Source of the DNA: a virus
Direction: 5' to 3' (one strand)
Length of the DNA stretch: 45,645 nucleotides
Virus record (IMG/VR): IMGVR_UViG_3300017739_002423
Span: 1 to 45,645 of that record
The notes beneath the pieces are model-generated. The model did no database searches and had not been told where the DNA came from. It saw only the letters and a program-made list of their open reading frames with translations. Each line of letters starts with the position of its first letter. Within the stretch, counting starts at the first letter, position 1. The translations under genes and the position numbers were made by a program. Below are positions 1 to 8,547 of this stretch, one piece after another.

Positions 1-643
1 GAGGAAAGAGTGTACCAATGCCTGTAATTACCATTGTACTACGTGGTGTAACACCTGCGTTAGCCGTACAATGTGGTACGTTTACATGATCCCATGTATA
101 AATTTCGCCTGCTCTATACTTTGTAAGTATTTCATTACCATACTGTACAAAGTGTCCAAACTCGTAATCGTGTAGGAATATCATAAATCTAAATATATTA
201 GACAATGGTTCCTCTTCACTCCATTTCTGTAGTCTATCAACATGGGCTGTCCAGGTTTGCCCTGGTACTTGTACATGTACACGAGTTTGTAAGGGACGAT
301 CCTTACCATCTACTAGATGTAAAGCATCTGTCATTGCTTGAAAACTTGGATATAAATGAACATCATCTTCTAAACTTGTAATTTCAGTATCTGCTTTGCC
401 ACCTGCATTTACAATATCAGCTTCAGTTCTATCAATACCTACACCACCACGTGGATTGTCTTTAGGATCTCTACTACGCCATGTGATTGCTTTTGCGTTC
501 TCTACTGCTTTAGCAAGTTCTTCAGACCAGTCGCCCTCAAATCTGCCAACATAACGCATTCTATCTGCTTGTGATGTATGTGAAAAAGGATCAAAGTGAT
601 AGTTTGATTCCTCTTTACATTTTGCCCAATTACCTTGTTCCAT
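1..643 (-). CDS. 2-oxoglutarate/Fe(II)-dependent oxygenase-like protein (partial, C-terminus outside window)
   Basis: The frame starts with ATG at 643 and stays open to the window edge, so at least 214 residues are present and the C-terminus is missing. The product begins MEQGNWAKCKEESNYHF. It has an H-x-D pair (AHVDRLQKW, near residue 133) followed about 60 residues later by HCTANAG and an arginine (TPRSTM). That is the H-x-D...H...R layout of cupin-fold 2-oxoglutarate oxygenases of the aspartyl/asparaginyl hydroxylase type. The substrate cannot be read from the sequence. It lies just downstream of the polymerase gene, and a late-promoter-like octamer sits 4 bases before its start. It is one of four such oxygenases in the window. 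Confidence 0.7.
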   Translation of the reverse strand, partial: MEQGNWAKCKEESNYHFDPFSHTSQADRMRYVGRFEGDWSEELAKAVENAKAITWRSRDPKDNPRGGVGIDRTEADIVNAGGKADTEITSLEDDVHLYPSFQAMTDALHLVDGKDRPLQTRVHVQVPGQTWTAHVDRLQKWSEEEPLSNIFRFMIFLHDYEFGHFVQYGNEILTKYRAGEIYTWDHVNVPHCTANAGVTPRSTMVITGIGTLFP

Positions 644-647
644 AATA

Positions 648-655
648 ATATTTAC
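648..655 (-). promoter_or_regulatory. Late-promoter-like octamer GTAAATAT
   Basis: Minus strand reads GTAAATAT, then TATT, then the ATG at 643. It resembles the T4 late promoter TATAAATA but differs from the ATAAATAC form seen elsewhere here. The 4-base gap to the start codon would leave almost no leader, so it is either a leaderless promoter or chance. Confidence 0.3.
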
Positions 656-3310
656 CTAGAACTCAAATAAATCATTAAACGTTGTCTTTGCTTGTGCAGA
701 ATCTAAATCCCAACCAAGCTCGCCTAACAAGTTGTCTACTTTTTTACTAATGATTGCATTTTCCATTGCATCATCATCAAACGGAAGATCCTTGAACCAT
801 TCAGGAATACGCCCTTCGTCTGTAGGATAACCTACACTTTTTAATTGAAGTGGATTATCTTTTAGTTTACAAACAATAGTTTTCATACCATCAGTAATTT
901 CCATACTGTATGCATCACTATTCATTTTACGTAACTTATTCCAGTTAATAGCCGCTGATACATGCCCTATACTACACTTGCCTGTCTTTTCATATACGGC
1001 TGTATGTCTTGTAAGGTTGTTAACACGTTTGGGTGTGCCTTTATGCCAACTAGGTTTCTCTCTAAACTCTTTACGGAATTCAATAATTCTATCAATTACA
1101 GACTTCTCTTCACCACCTGTAAGCACCATCATCAACAGTTCTTCTAAGAAGGTTTGCATATAATCAGGAGTATCACTACGTTTTAAGTCAAGACCCATAG
1201 CCTTAATTTTACCTGGTTTGCCGTCTTTATCCTCACGTTTACCTTCATTGTCGTACACAAGAATCGCATAACGTTTCTTTGTAATGAATATACCTGCTTC
1301 ACCAACTACTTCTTTACCTGCGGCAATAATCTTACCTAGGTTGTGTGTTGTATGAAAACTATTATGCATATAGTCTGGAAACGTTTTGTTTACTTCTTCT
1401 GCCACTGCATCATAATATTCAATAATTGTATCTTTATCCCACGCAATCTCACCTTTATCAATCTGATCTTTTAGTACAGGGTATGCACTGAAGTATGTAG
1501 AATCTGTATCACCATAAACAATGGATCTACCTGTGTGATCATACTCACCATCCATAACCCTGTTAAGTTCACTAGCCATATGCTTTGCAATACAACGCCC
1601 TGTTAGTGTTGTGCTTTGCCCTAAACGCTCATCAAAGAACCTACTGCCAGGATTAAGTAAAGCACCATACAAACTGTTTAGATTAATTTTTTTAACTAAC
1701 TGTCGCTTATCCCAATATTCAAATTCATGCCCACCTTTTTCACGAGCTTCACGTGCTTTCGCTTGTAACTCTTTACGTTCTGCATACCATTGTTCCAATA
1801 GTCCTGGAATAATACCCTGGTTATCATAACGGAATATAGTTGCATTAGCAGTAATAAGCCATGTTTCACCATTGTTAAAAATGAGATCATATATCTCTTT
1901 ACCAGTTGCTTCTATTGAATCACCATTTTCAAAGTCAACCCATAACAGTTGATCAGCATCCTTAGCCATTACAAGTTCATATTCTTCAGTTGCAAACTTG
2001 CCTTCCCATGCTCTCGCAACAAATCCATCACGACCATTGTTAAAGGATTCAATCATAGGGCCAGTAAGACTATGACGTACTTGCCCAACAATAGTTTCTG
2101 GACTCATGTTACAGGCACGTAAAATACTAGGATATAGACTGTTCAAGTCAACTGAACCAACCCACTTATGCATACCTTTTTTAGGTGTTGCAACGTATGC
2201 GCCTGCGGCTGGTAACGGCTTTTCACCTCTGTTTTTATCAGGAACAATATAACCACGTGCATGGGAAAAGTTGATAATAGCCATATCTGTTTGTGCAACC
2301 GCACCCAATGCACTAATTATCGGTACTGTGTTTGCATGGCTCAATACATTTGCTAAATCAATAAACTGTAGTTTCTTATCCATACGTACAAGCAAGTCAA
2401 CATCTTGTCTTGAATACGAAATAAATGTTTCAAAGTCGTTGTTGTATAGTTGATCTAATGTACCATCATATGCAACTTTACGTTCTTGTAATTCATATTC
2501 ACCAATAGCATCCAAACTGTATGAATGCATTTCATGATATGTAAACTTACGATATAGTTCCAAGTAATCTAAATGTACACGCCCTGTAAGCTCATATGCT
2601 TGTTGCTCTTTACCAAACTTAACAAGGGTACGTTCACGTGGCATTCTTTCCCATAGGCAAAATTTACGTGTATGACTTTTACTTAGTACACGAGTAATTC
2701 TATTCACCAAATACGGAATATCAAAGCCTTCTGAATTCCAACCACTTAGTACATCAGCATCTTCAACAAGATCCAAAAATGTATTAAGAAGTTCCTCTTC
2801 AGTTTCCATAAGGAAAGTATCTTCAAACTTATCGCATATTTCCGTTGCTTGTTCTGTTGTTAATGTTTCAGGCTTTATTGCAATGCAAATTGTTTTCTGC
2901 ATCCAACTTAGATGTACACTAATCGCTGTCACTGAATTAAAAGGATCTTCTGGAGGAGCAAAGCCTTTATCCTTATTGAAATCAACCTCAATATCGAAAA
3001 ATGCTAAATTTAAATCAGGCGTGTCTTTATCTAAATAGTTGTCTGCTAAACAACGAAAAAGAGGATTTACATCACTCTCAAATAGTTCTTTATGCTGATG
3101 TATCTTTTTCTCTGTATTGAACTTCTTACTTGTGTTTACTTGTACTCTAGTAAGTTTGTCACCAAATACACTTGTATACTTGCCACGTGGATCTTTATAA
3201 TAGAAAGTATACTTTGCAGGATACTCTCTAAACTCACGTCTGCCGTTCACACGTTCAACGACTTTAATAATATCCTTATCTCTATCAAGAAATGCGTCTA
3301 CGTAACTCAT
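656..3310 (-). CDS. 43: DNA polymerase, family B, T4 gp43-like
   Basis: This is the replicative phage DNA polymerase, with a 3'-5' proofreading domain and a polymerase domain. At 884 residues it is close to T4 gp43 (898). Proofreading motifs are FFDIEVD (Exo I, D106 and E108), NSEGFDIPYL (Exo II) and YSRQDVDLL (Exo III). Polymerase motifs follow in the usual order: DLNSLYPS (motif A), KKINLNSLYG (motif B) and YGDTDS (motif C). All catalytic carboxylates are visible, so the enzyme should be active. Its start overlaps the stop of the upstream gene as ATGA, which implies translational coupling. It anchors the window as T4-like. Confidence 0.97.
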   Translation of the reverse strand: MSYVDAFLDRDKDIIKVVERVNGRREFREYPAKYTFYYKDPRGKYTSVFGDKLTRVQVNTSKKFNTEKKIHQHKELFESDVNPLFRCLADNYLDKDTPDLNLAFFDIEVDFNKDKGFAPPEDPFNSVTAISVHLSWMQKTICIAIKPETLTTEQATEICDKFEDTFLMETEEELLNTFLDLVEDADVLSGWNSEGFDIPYLVNRITRVLSKSHTRKFCLWERMPRERTLVKFGKEQQAYELTGRVHLDYLELYRKFTYHEMHSYSLDAIGEYELQERKVAYDGTLDQLYNNDFETFISYSRQDVDLLVRMDKKLQFIDLANVLSHANTVPIISALGAVAQTDMAIINFSHARGYIVPDKNRGEKPLPAAGAYVATPKKGMHKWVGSVDLNSLYPSILRACNMSPETIVGQVRHSLTGPMIESFNNGRDGFVARAWEGKFATEEYELVMAKDADQLLWVDFENGDSIEATGKEIYDLIFNNGETWLITANATIFRYDNQGIIPGLLEQWYAERKELQAKAREAREKGGHEFEYWDKRQLVKKINLNSLYGALLNPGSRFFDERLGQSTTLTGRCIAKHMASELNRVMDGEYDHTGRSIVYGDTDSTYFSAYPVLKDQIDKGEIAWDKDTIIEYYDAVAEEVNKTFPDYMHNSFHTTHNLGKIIAAGKEVVGEAGIFITKKRYAILVYDNEGKREDKDGKPGKIKAMGLDLKRSDTPDYMQTFLEELLMMVLTGGEEKSVIDRIIEFRKEFREKPSWHKGTPKRVNNLTRHTAVYEKTGKCSIGHVSAAINWNKLRKMNSDAYSMEITDGMKTIVCKLKDNPLQLKSVGYPTDEGRIPEWFKDLPFDDDAMENAIISKKVDNLLGELGWDLDSAQAKTTFNDLFEF

Positions 3311-4020
3311 TTAATAATGTCCCAGTACTTTAGTACAAATTGTTTTTTAGGTTGTTTTGACATGTATTCATCATAGAACGCTTCTGCTCTATCATTTATC
3401 TTTTCACCACTTATGTACTCTAACATGGCTATTGTACCTTGTCTATCATTATATAGCACATCTAAAGGAAAAGTAAAGTACCTTCCTGGAAACCTAGCCA
3501 TCTTGGCTTGTGCTTGTATTGGATAATGAGCAGGGTCTAAAAACTTTTTATATAAGGCATCTACACCAGCCTTGTTAATCTCTGTTTTTAGTTTTATGTT
3601 TTGCCCTGACATTTTGTTGTAACTATCACAACCATATTTGTCCCATTCTGCTAGAACCGCTTTCCACAGAAAGTTTGAAAATCCTTGATATCCTCTAGGA
3701 TGATCCTGTGTCATTGCAATAACTTTACTATTAGGATAGCGTTCTAGTAAAAGATCACTATCTTCAATATTAATATGTGCTTTTACAAGCCAAGTAGGAT
3801 ACTCTTCTTCCTGTAAAAGTTTTTCAAGTTTTTCTCTATTCCTACATACAACCTCAGGTTCATCACGTCTATTAAGATGACATGAACCTGCATGTGTTAC
3901 AGTAAGTCTATCAAACTCATTTGGATCTCGCATGCCAGTAAGCATTGAGATGATAAATTCACCACAAAGCCCACTAGCAAATACTACAAATATTTTATTG
4001 GTTTCGTCCGACTGATTCAA
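3307..4020 (-). CDS. Unknown protein, possibly sulfotransferase-like
   Basis: This 237-residue protein has an N-terminal segment (FVVFASGLCGEFIISMLTG) that could be a degenerate phosphate-binding loop after a beta strand. A middle part reads LVKAHINIEDSDLLLERYP followed by SKVIAMTQDHPRG. The K-x-H and then R/Q-D-P layout, and a C-terminal GTIAMLEYISGEK helix, resemble PAPS-dependent sulfotransferases. The match is by eye only and the loop is not canonical, so the function is tentative. The stop overlaps the polymerase start (ATGA). Its own start lies 26 bases inside the upstream dsbA-like gene, so the three genes are probably co-translated. Confidence 0.6.
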   Translation of the reverse strand: MNQSDETNKIFVVFASGLCGEFIISMLTGMRDPNEFDRLTVTHAGSCHLNRRDEPEVVCRNREKLEKLLQEEEYPTWLVKAHINIEDSDLLLERYPNSKVIAMTQDHPRGYQGFSNFLWKAVLAEWDKYGCDSYNKMSGQNIKLKTEINKAGVDALYKKFLDPAHYPIQAQAKMARFPGRYFTFPLDVLYNDRQGTIAMLEYISGEKINDRAEAFYDEYMSKQPKKQFVLKYWDIIK

Positions 4021-4249
4021 GAATTGCCTCTAGTTCTTCATATTCTTCTCTGTTTTTACCTGCCTCTGCTTTATAAGCAATACGAATTGCTTTATTAAGT
4101 ACACTAGGTTTGATACCTAGTTCTTCGGCAACAGCCTTTACAGTATCACGTAGCCCTTCTTTAAGGGTGTCTGTTTCCTGTGTTACATGAATTCCTTCTT
4201 GAATAATACGCTTTAGCTTGTCAACATCTTCACTAGAATACGCTGTCAT
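3995..4249 (-). CDS. dsbA: Double-stranded DNA-binding protein DsbA-like
   Basis: This 84-residue charged, helical protein resembles T4 DsbA, a small DNA-binding protein that binds T4 late promoter regions (not the disulfide isomerase of the same name). The shared region is LRDTVKAVAEELGIKPSVLN, followed by KAIRIAYK and an acidic C-terminal helix, and the length is close to T4 DsbA (89). A Shine-Dalgarno AGGAG precedes the ATG. A near-perfect sigma70 promoter (4279-4306) drives it, so it would be made early, before late transcription. The identification rests on pattern and size, not on an alignment. Confidence 0.65.
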   Translation of the reverse strand: MTAYSSEDVDKLKRIIQEGIHVTQETDTLKEGLRDTVKAVAEELGIKPSVLNKAIRIAYKAEAGKNREEYEELEAILESVGRNQ

Positions 4250-4278
4250 AATTAACTCCTATGTAATTGAATAAGTTG

Positions 4279-4306
4279 ATTATACACTATCTGTAAGTAT
4301 TGTCAA
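4279..4306 (-). promoter_or_regulatory. Sigma70-type promoter upstream of dsbA-like gene
   Basis: On the minus strand TTGACA is followed after 16 bases by TATAAT, both perfect consensus hexamers. The start of dsbA and an AGGAG ribosome site lie about 30 bases downstream. This looks like a strong early promoter for the dsbA, 237-residue protein and polymerase run. Confidence 0.85.
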
Positions 4307-4308
4307 GA

Positions 4309-4587
4309 CTATTTTTCAAGTTTTTTGATACGATTTTCTAGTTCTTCAATCTTACGTGATAGGTTTGGATTAAGTTTTTTCCATGCATTGGGATCTTGTT
4401 TAAACCAAGTCCACCCCCAACGCTCTACAAAGAAGTTAAGTAATGCTGACCACTTACCATATGCCCATAATGCAATACGTGTGTCAGTAGCCCAGGCAAC
4501 AAAAAGAGCACCGAAGATGCTTCCTGCTAATGCTGTATAAATCCACAGCCTATCGCTTGCCATACGTTCTATCATATCCCAAATCAT
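4309..4587 (-). CDS. Small membrane protein with C-terminal coiled coil
   Basis: This is a 92-residue protein of unknown function. One clear hydrophobic segment (ALAGSIFGALFVAWA, around residues 19-33) is followed by a Trp-rich amphipathic stretch. A charged C-terminal helix with heptad character ends in LEKS-type repeats (KIEELENRIKKLEK). That would place it in the inner membrane with a soluble coiled coil. Its start overlaps the stop of the next gene upstream (ATGA at 4584-4587). A holin-like or superinfection role is possible but nothing specific supports it. Confidence 0.7.
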   Translation of the reverse strand: MIWDMIERMASDRLWIYTALAGSIFGALFVAWATDTRIALWAYGKWSALLNFFVERWGWTWFKQDPNAWKKLNPNLSRKIEELENRIKKLEK

Positions 4588-5996
4588 TTTCCGCCCTTAA
4601 CCATTCTTTTTTCTAATTGTGCTATTGTTTTTAACAATGGACCCATTTCAACAATATTACGTACATAACCCTTGCCCTCAGATTTAAAGTTACTACGTAG
4701 GCGTAGGAACATTGCGTCACCACCTTGATCTCCTTTACCCCATACTTCAATCTTTGCAGGTTTACGTTGCCCTGGCGCTTCATACTTTAAGTAAAGGTCA
4801 ATGCCTTCCATTGCCTGTCTTAATGGTTCACCAAACTGTAGTTCTGTATAACCAGGTGCGTTTGGTGTTGTCTTTAGGATAACCATGTTTGTACCCTCTT
4901 CACCACTCATGGCGTGGTGTTTAATTCCGTTGTATAGTCTTTCAACAAAACGTGTTTCGTTTTGTGTGTTATCGCCTGATAGTTCACTGTTTATACTTTT
5001 AGCAACCTGATTATATACTTTATGTATTGCTTCAAAACTTGTTACAGGATCACCATCTGCAAATTCATTCTTTAATCTATTGTCAATATTAACACCAAAA
5101 CTAGTATTAAAAAATTGTTCTAGTTGATCAAAGTTGTATCCGCTTACTTGTCCAAATTGTTTGACGTCACCCGCTTTCAGACTTAATAGGTTTACTGTTG
5201 TACCATCTACTGTAAGGAAAAGATCTGCCTTTACGCTTTGATCTGAAACACCATCTGCATTCACTACTACCTGATTTTCGCCTTTATCAGCTTCGATCGC
5301 TGTAAGTGCTTCTTTAACCTTTGCATTGTTATTTGCAAACTCGACGGCGCTCCTTACTGCGCCTAAAATTTGTGCATGTGGTTTATCTGTATTACCAGCA
5401 CCTACTACTGCTTTGTAACTTGTTGTGTTAAGTGCAAGTTTGAAATGTACTTTATCATTACTACTATCACCACTTACACCACCTTTAAGATTATTTTTAC
5501 CTACAAGTTCACCACCTTCTAATTTTTTAAATATATCAAAGATGTCAGCTTCTGTAATACCTTGTGAACGTTTTACAAACACTGCATATACACCAGCGCC
5601 AAGTGCCGCCTCACCAATATCACCAGCATTAAAGTCTTTACCACTTTTATATTCAGGTGTTTTTTGCAGACTACTAATAGTAATCTCATCACCATTCTGT
5701 GCTTGTAGTATTACTTTACTTGGATCTGTTTTAGGAATAATATCTCCATTAGGTGCTAGATCCATTTGATCTGCATCAGGAAATTCTTTAGTACCAAAGT
5801 AAGCCATCATTAATTCATCGGCCGCCTTTTTATCGACGATAACTTTTTCGCCAAATCTTGCTTGCTTATCAGGAACAATCTCTAACGGATCTCCAGCCTT
5901 AATTTTATTAAGAAGCACTTGTAAATATTTTCCGCTGTGCTTACGTAATTGACTGTTTTCTAGTCCTGCTTCTACTAAGAATTCGTCTGCTCTCAT
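4584..5996 (-). CDS. Candidate internal-head protein with possible PD-(D/E)xK nuclease-like core
   Basis: This 470-residue protein is not firmly recognised. Its N-terminus, MRADEFLVEA, resembles the T4 internal-protein capsid-targeting peptide and contains LVE, an L-x-E prohead-protease-type site. In the middle, SVKADLFLTVDG followed by LLSLKAGDVKQFGQ has the D-(x)n-S-x-K arrangement found in many restriction-like nucleases, but the first acidic residue is uncertain. The C-terminus (LRLRSNFKSEGKGYVRN) is basic. A packaged nuclease injected with the DNA is one reading; a structural protein is another. It overlaps both neighbours by 4 bases. Confidence 0.6.
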   Translation of the reverse strand: MRADEFLVEAGLENSQLRKHSGKYLQVLLNKIKAGDPLEIVPDKQARFGEKVIVDKKAADELMMAYFGTKEFPDADQMDLAPNGDIIPKTDPSKVILQAQNGDEITISSLQKTPEYKSGKDFNAGDIGEAALGAGVYAVFVKRSQGITEADIFDIFKKLEGGELVGKNNLKGGVSGDSSNDKVHFKLALNTTSYKAVVGAGNTDKPHAQILGAVRSAVEFANNNAKVKEALTAIEADKGENQVVVNADGVSDQSVKADLFLTVDGTTVNLLSLKAGDVKQFGQVSGYNFDQLEQFFNTSFGVNIDNRLKNEFADGDPVTSFEAIHKVYNQVAKSINSELSGDNTQNETRFVERLYNGIKHHAMSGEEGTNMVILKTTPNAPGYTELQFGEPLRQAMEGIDLYLKYEAPGQRKPAKIEVWGKGDQGGDAMFLRLRSNFKSEGKGYVRNIVEMGPLLKTIAQLEKRMVKGGK

Positions 5997-6244
5997 TTTG
6001 TTCTAAATCCACTCTTCCAATGGTCTGTTGAAACCACTTTAATAAAACGTTTGTTTGTTTCATTTTTGTTTGGATTTTCTATAGTTAATACTACACGTTT
6101 TCCTTTTAAATGAGCCTCTAACTGGTTTTGCAATCTTTCAGGCGATTTCATATAATCCCTACGTACTGCTTTTGAAATAGAATTCCTATTTTGGTGTGTA
6201 ATACCCTTACTAACCTGTTTTGCTCTACTACGTTTCTTACCCAT
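5993..6244 (-). CDS. Small basic protein of unknown function
   Basis: About 83 residues, starting at ATG 6244; a GTG three bases upstream is also possible. The first third is very basic (KKRSRAKQVSK, then KAVRRDYMKSPER), which suggests nucleic-acid or ribosome contact. The second half contains a predicted strand-rich piece (KRVVLTIENPNKNET). Its start overlaps the stop of the upstream membrane-protein gene by 8 bases, and its end overlaps the next gene. No family is recognised. Confidence 0.65.
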   Translation of the reverse strand: MGKKRSRAKQVSKGITHQNRNSISKAVRRDYMKSPERLQNQLEAHLKGKRVVLTIENPNKNETNKRFIKVVSTDHWKSGFRTK

Positions 6245-6434
6245 CACTACCTACCATATCAAATAATGCAGGACCATATGTGCCTCCTGCCCATGCTAGG
6301 ACAACTACTGTTAACACTCCATATACTAACCACTTCATTTTGAAGTCGTCTACTGTCATTTTTAGTGCAACTAATTCATTGCCAAGGATTCGAACTGCTA
6401 TCTCGAGTTTACCTGTATCGTCTTTACTGCTCAT
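6237..6434 (-). CDS. Small single-span membrane protein
   Basis: A 65-residue protein with a soluble N-terminal half, then MKWLVYGVLTVVVLAWAGG, a clear transmembrane helix at about residues 33-51, and a short tail. The layout (about 30 polar residues, then one helix) resembles small phage envelope proteins such as holin accessory or Rz-like proteins, but no family can be named. A GGGAG ribosome site precedes the ATG and a late promoter octamer lies 23 bases upstream, so it is probably a late gene. Confidence 0.7.
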   Translation of the reverse strand: MSSKDDTGKLEIAVRILGNELVALKMTVDDFKMKWLVYGVLTVVVLAWAGGTYGPALFDMVGSDG

Positions 6435-6456
6435 GGTTTTCTCCCTTGCTTATATT

Positions 6457-6464
6457 GTATTTAT
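6457..6464 (-). promoter_or_regulatory. T4-like late promoter octamer ATAAATAC
   Basis: Minus strand reads AATAAATAC, then about 22 bases with a GGGAG ribosome site, then the ATG at 6434. It matches the T4 late promoter core TATAAATA except for the first base. Confidence 0.6.
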
Positions 6465-7234
6465 TTAAAAACATCTAAAACTTCTTGTTCAATAATGTCT
6501 ACTAAGTGTTCATGTACTGGTAATTTAAAATGTTCACATTCACATCTATGTTGTTGAGTCCAATCACCAGCGTGTTCAATAAATGTTTTTCCGTCTTTAA
6601 AAAAGTCAAATGTACCTAATCCAGACATATCAAATTTGCTTTCACTTAAATCTGCATAATTACTTGCAGTCCAAACAAACATTTTTAGAGGTATGTTATG
6701 ATTATCACATACACTTTGTAAGTGATAAAAATTACTTAGAGCTTGACGCTTATACTGATCTTCCATAATGTTATGTAGGAAACTGACTTTTATCCAACCC
6801 TTAACATCTTGAAGTTCTTGTTCACTTAAATTACTAGTAAATTCTGGAAAACGTTTTTCAATGTACTCTACATGTTTTGCCCAACCATAATGTATTTCCC
6901 TATATAGTTCACCATACTTGTCAGTATCACCACCACCATTATACCTTGTTTTTGCAAATAGATCTACAGATGCTTTTTCTGGTTTGTGCTTCTCATACAT
7001 AAGTGGATGAGTTGTCCATCTTAGTTCTGCAATAATTAATTCAGGCTTGTCATTTTTACAAATATATTCTGCCATTTCTATAAGTTGTAAATTGTTTACT
7101 CCTGATCTACCATAATTGATAACAGGTTTTCCTACTCGTTCCTGTAGTACATCACACCATGTTTTTTCAAGAACACCATTCTCTATACCTCTACACATTC
7201 CATATGTGTGACTTGTACCTATTGCGTATATCAT
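6461..7234 (-). CDS. SGNH/GDSL-hydrolase-like protein
   Basis: This 257-residue protein opens with MIYAIGTSHTYGMCRG, where G-T-S-H replaces the G-D-S block I of SGNH hydrolases. It continues with VINYGRSGVNNLQL, which fits the block II glycine and block III G-x-N region. A C-terminal histidine pair (HFKLPVHEH) lies where the catalytic D-x-x-H is expected. The family includes esterases and acyltransferases acting on lipids, peptidoglycan or sugars. A second, shorter homologue occurs at 14372-14965 (MIYANGCSFVMG). It sits directly downstream of an adenylating enzyme with a 2-base gap, so an acyl-transfer role is possible. Confidence 0.65.
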   Translation of the reverse strand: MIYAIGTSHTYGMCRGIENGVLEKTWCDVLQERVGKPVINYGRSGVNNLQLIEMAEYICKNDKPELIIAELRWTTHPLMYEKHKPEKASVDLFAKTRYNGGGDTDKYGELYREIHYGWAKHVEYIEKRFPEFTSNLSEQELQDVKGWIKVSFLHNIMEDQYKRQALSNFYHLQSVCDNHNIPLKMFVWTASNYADLSESKFDMSGLGTFDFFKDGKTFIEHAGDWTQQHRCECEHFKLPVHEHLVDIIEQEVLDVFK

Positions 7235-7236
7235 TC

Positions 7237-8298
7237 TTAATCCTTAAACTTCTGTGTTCTGATTATTTTTCTTAGATTATCGTCTACCTTAATCTCATCG
7301 ACTTTCTTCATTCTAAATCGGGGTATGTCCATGTAACGTTCCTCTACTGCCCGTTCATCCATACTACCTGTATAATGCAGAACACATCTGTTTTTCACTT
7401 GTTGACATAAGGCTAAATCTGCACCTAGTGCTACTGCTGTTTTTTCAAGTTGTTCAGGATATACCCTGTATACATCTTGCTTAAACATATTAGGAACTCT
7501 GCCATTTAAAACAAAACTATCCATATCACCTTCTACACAATCACCACTTATCCAATACTCGTCCTGTGTACTCCACTTAGCACAAATTTGTGTGTTATGT
7601 AGTTTTACACTACAACCTTCTGGAATACTATCTTTGCTATATGTATTTTCATCTTCACTGTAAAGAACTATAGGAGGCACTTCCGTGCTTCCGTAAACAT
7701 TGTAAACAATATTTGGGTTGTGTTGTCTAAGTTCATTCATGCAACCTTCTGGAGTAAAATCACTTCCAATAATTAACCTATCCACACTGCTATAGTCTAA
7801 GTCTTGCCACTTAGGATGTCCATGTAGAGCCTTCCATGCATTAGGTAACAATAGTGTATGTGTAGGTCTAGTTTTATGAATTCTGTCTATATAACTTATA
7901 CCTTTAAAACTTTCTATGTATAACGTGCAATCTAATTTTGCCGCCAAATACAAATTTAAAACAGTCCAAGCGATACCTCGTGGACTGTACAAACTATAAA
8001 TTATACTATTTTTATTTAAGTTGAGTAGTTTTATATTTGCTTCAACTACTTGTTCTATTGTATCTCGTGTGTGGCTAATTCGTTGTGGGTATCCAGTCGT
8101 GCCACTTGTTGTAACATTTACAAATCCTGGACCTTCATCTCCATATCCGTAACCTAGACTATATCTCCAATTATGTAAACCTGCTAAAATATTTTCCTTA
8201 TATTCTGCTGTTAACGTTTTTTGGTAACTTGGATGTTCATTAAGTTTTCGTCTAAGCTCAACGGAAGATAGTTCATCACCGTCAATATATATTTTCAT
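7237..8298 (-). CDS. ANL-superfamily adenylating enzyme (AMP-binding, acyl-CoA synthetase-like), shortened
   Basis: ANL enzymes activate a carboxylate with ATP to an acyl-adenylate. This 353-residue copy has the phosphate loop TSGTTGYPQ (64-72), the adenine motif YGSTE (202-206), the GD pair (252-253), the hinge-like segment NGRVPNMFK (266-273) and a C-terminal NLRKIIR that aligns with the usual catalytic-lysine motif SGKxxR. Family members are about 500 residues, so about 150 N-terminal residues before the phosphate loop are missing. The enzyme may still be active. Neighbours are an SGNH-like protein, a membrane protein and an unknown protein. An acyl-modification pathway is inferred. Confidence 0.85.
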   Translation of the reverse strand: MKIYIDGDELSSVELRRKLNEHPSYQKTLTAEYKENILAGLHNWRYSLGYGYGDEGPGFVNVTTSGTTGYPQRISHTRDTIEQVVEANIKLLNLNKNSIIYSLYSPRGIAWTVLNLYLAAKLDCTLYIESFKGISYIDRIHKTRPTHTLLLPNAWKALHGHPKWQDLDYSSVDRLIIGSDFTPEGCMNELRQHNPNIVYNVYGSTEVPPIVLYSEDENTYSKDSIPEGCSVKLHNTQICAKWSTQDEYWISGDCVEGDMDSFVLNGRVPNMFKQDVYRVYPEQLEKTAVALGADLALCQQVKNRCVLHYTGSMDERAVEERYMDIPRFRMKKVDEIKVDDNLRKIIRTQKFKD

Positions 8299-8299
8299 A

Positions 8300-8530
8300 C
8301 TATTTCTTTTTTTCTTCTAAGTCTATTATACAGGCTGGAAAGTTTTTCTCTGCGCCATCAGTAATCTTTTTTGCCAGTCTGTATGGTAAAAACCCAAATG
8401 CTGGAGGAAAGATTGCATGTATTATACCAAATATTCCTACTAGGAATGCAATACCACTATAATACATAGCCATATAGAAATGTCTAAACCAACTTGCACC
8501 TGCCTTTGTTAAATGATCCCATTCAAACAT
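8300..8530 (-). CDS. Small membrane protein (DUF6356-like)
   Basis: A 76-residue protein with two hydrophobic parts, roughly residues 19-43 (AMYYSGIAFLVGIFGIIHAI) and 44-52 (PPAFGFLPYRLA), then a charged tail ending EEKKK. The layout HLTKAGASWFRHFYMAM followed by a long hydrophobic helix recalls small DUF6356 proteins found in marine bacteria and phages; this is a recollection of the pattern, not a search result. A GGAGA ribosome site precedes the ATG. It is next to the adenylating enzyme and may localise it to the membrane. Confidence 0.7.
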   Translation of the reverse strand: MFEWDHLTKAGASWFRHFYMAMYYSGIAFLVGIFGIIHAIFPPAFGFLPYRLAKKITDGAEKNFPACIIDLEEKKK

Positions 8531-8547
8531 TTTTATCTCCTATACTA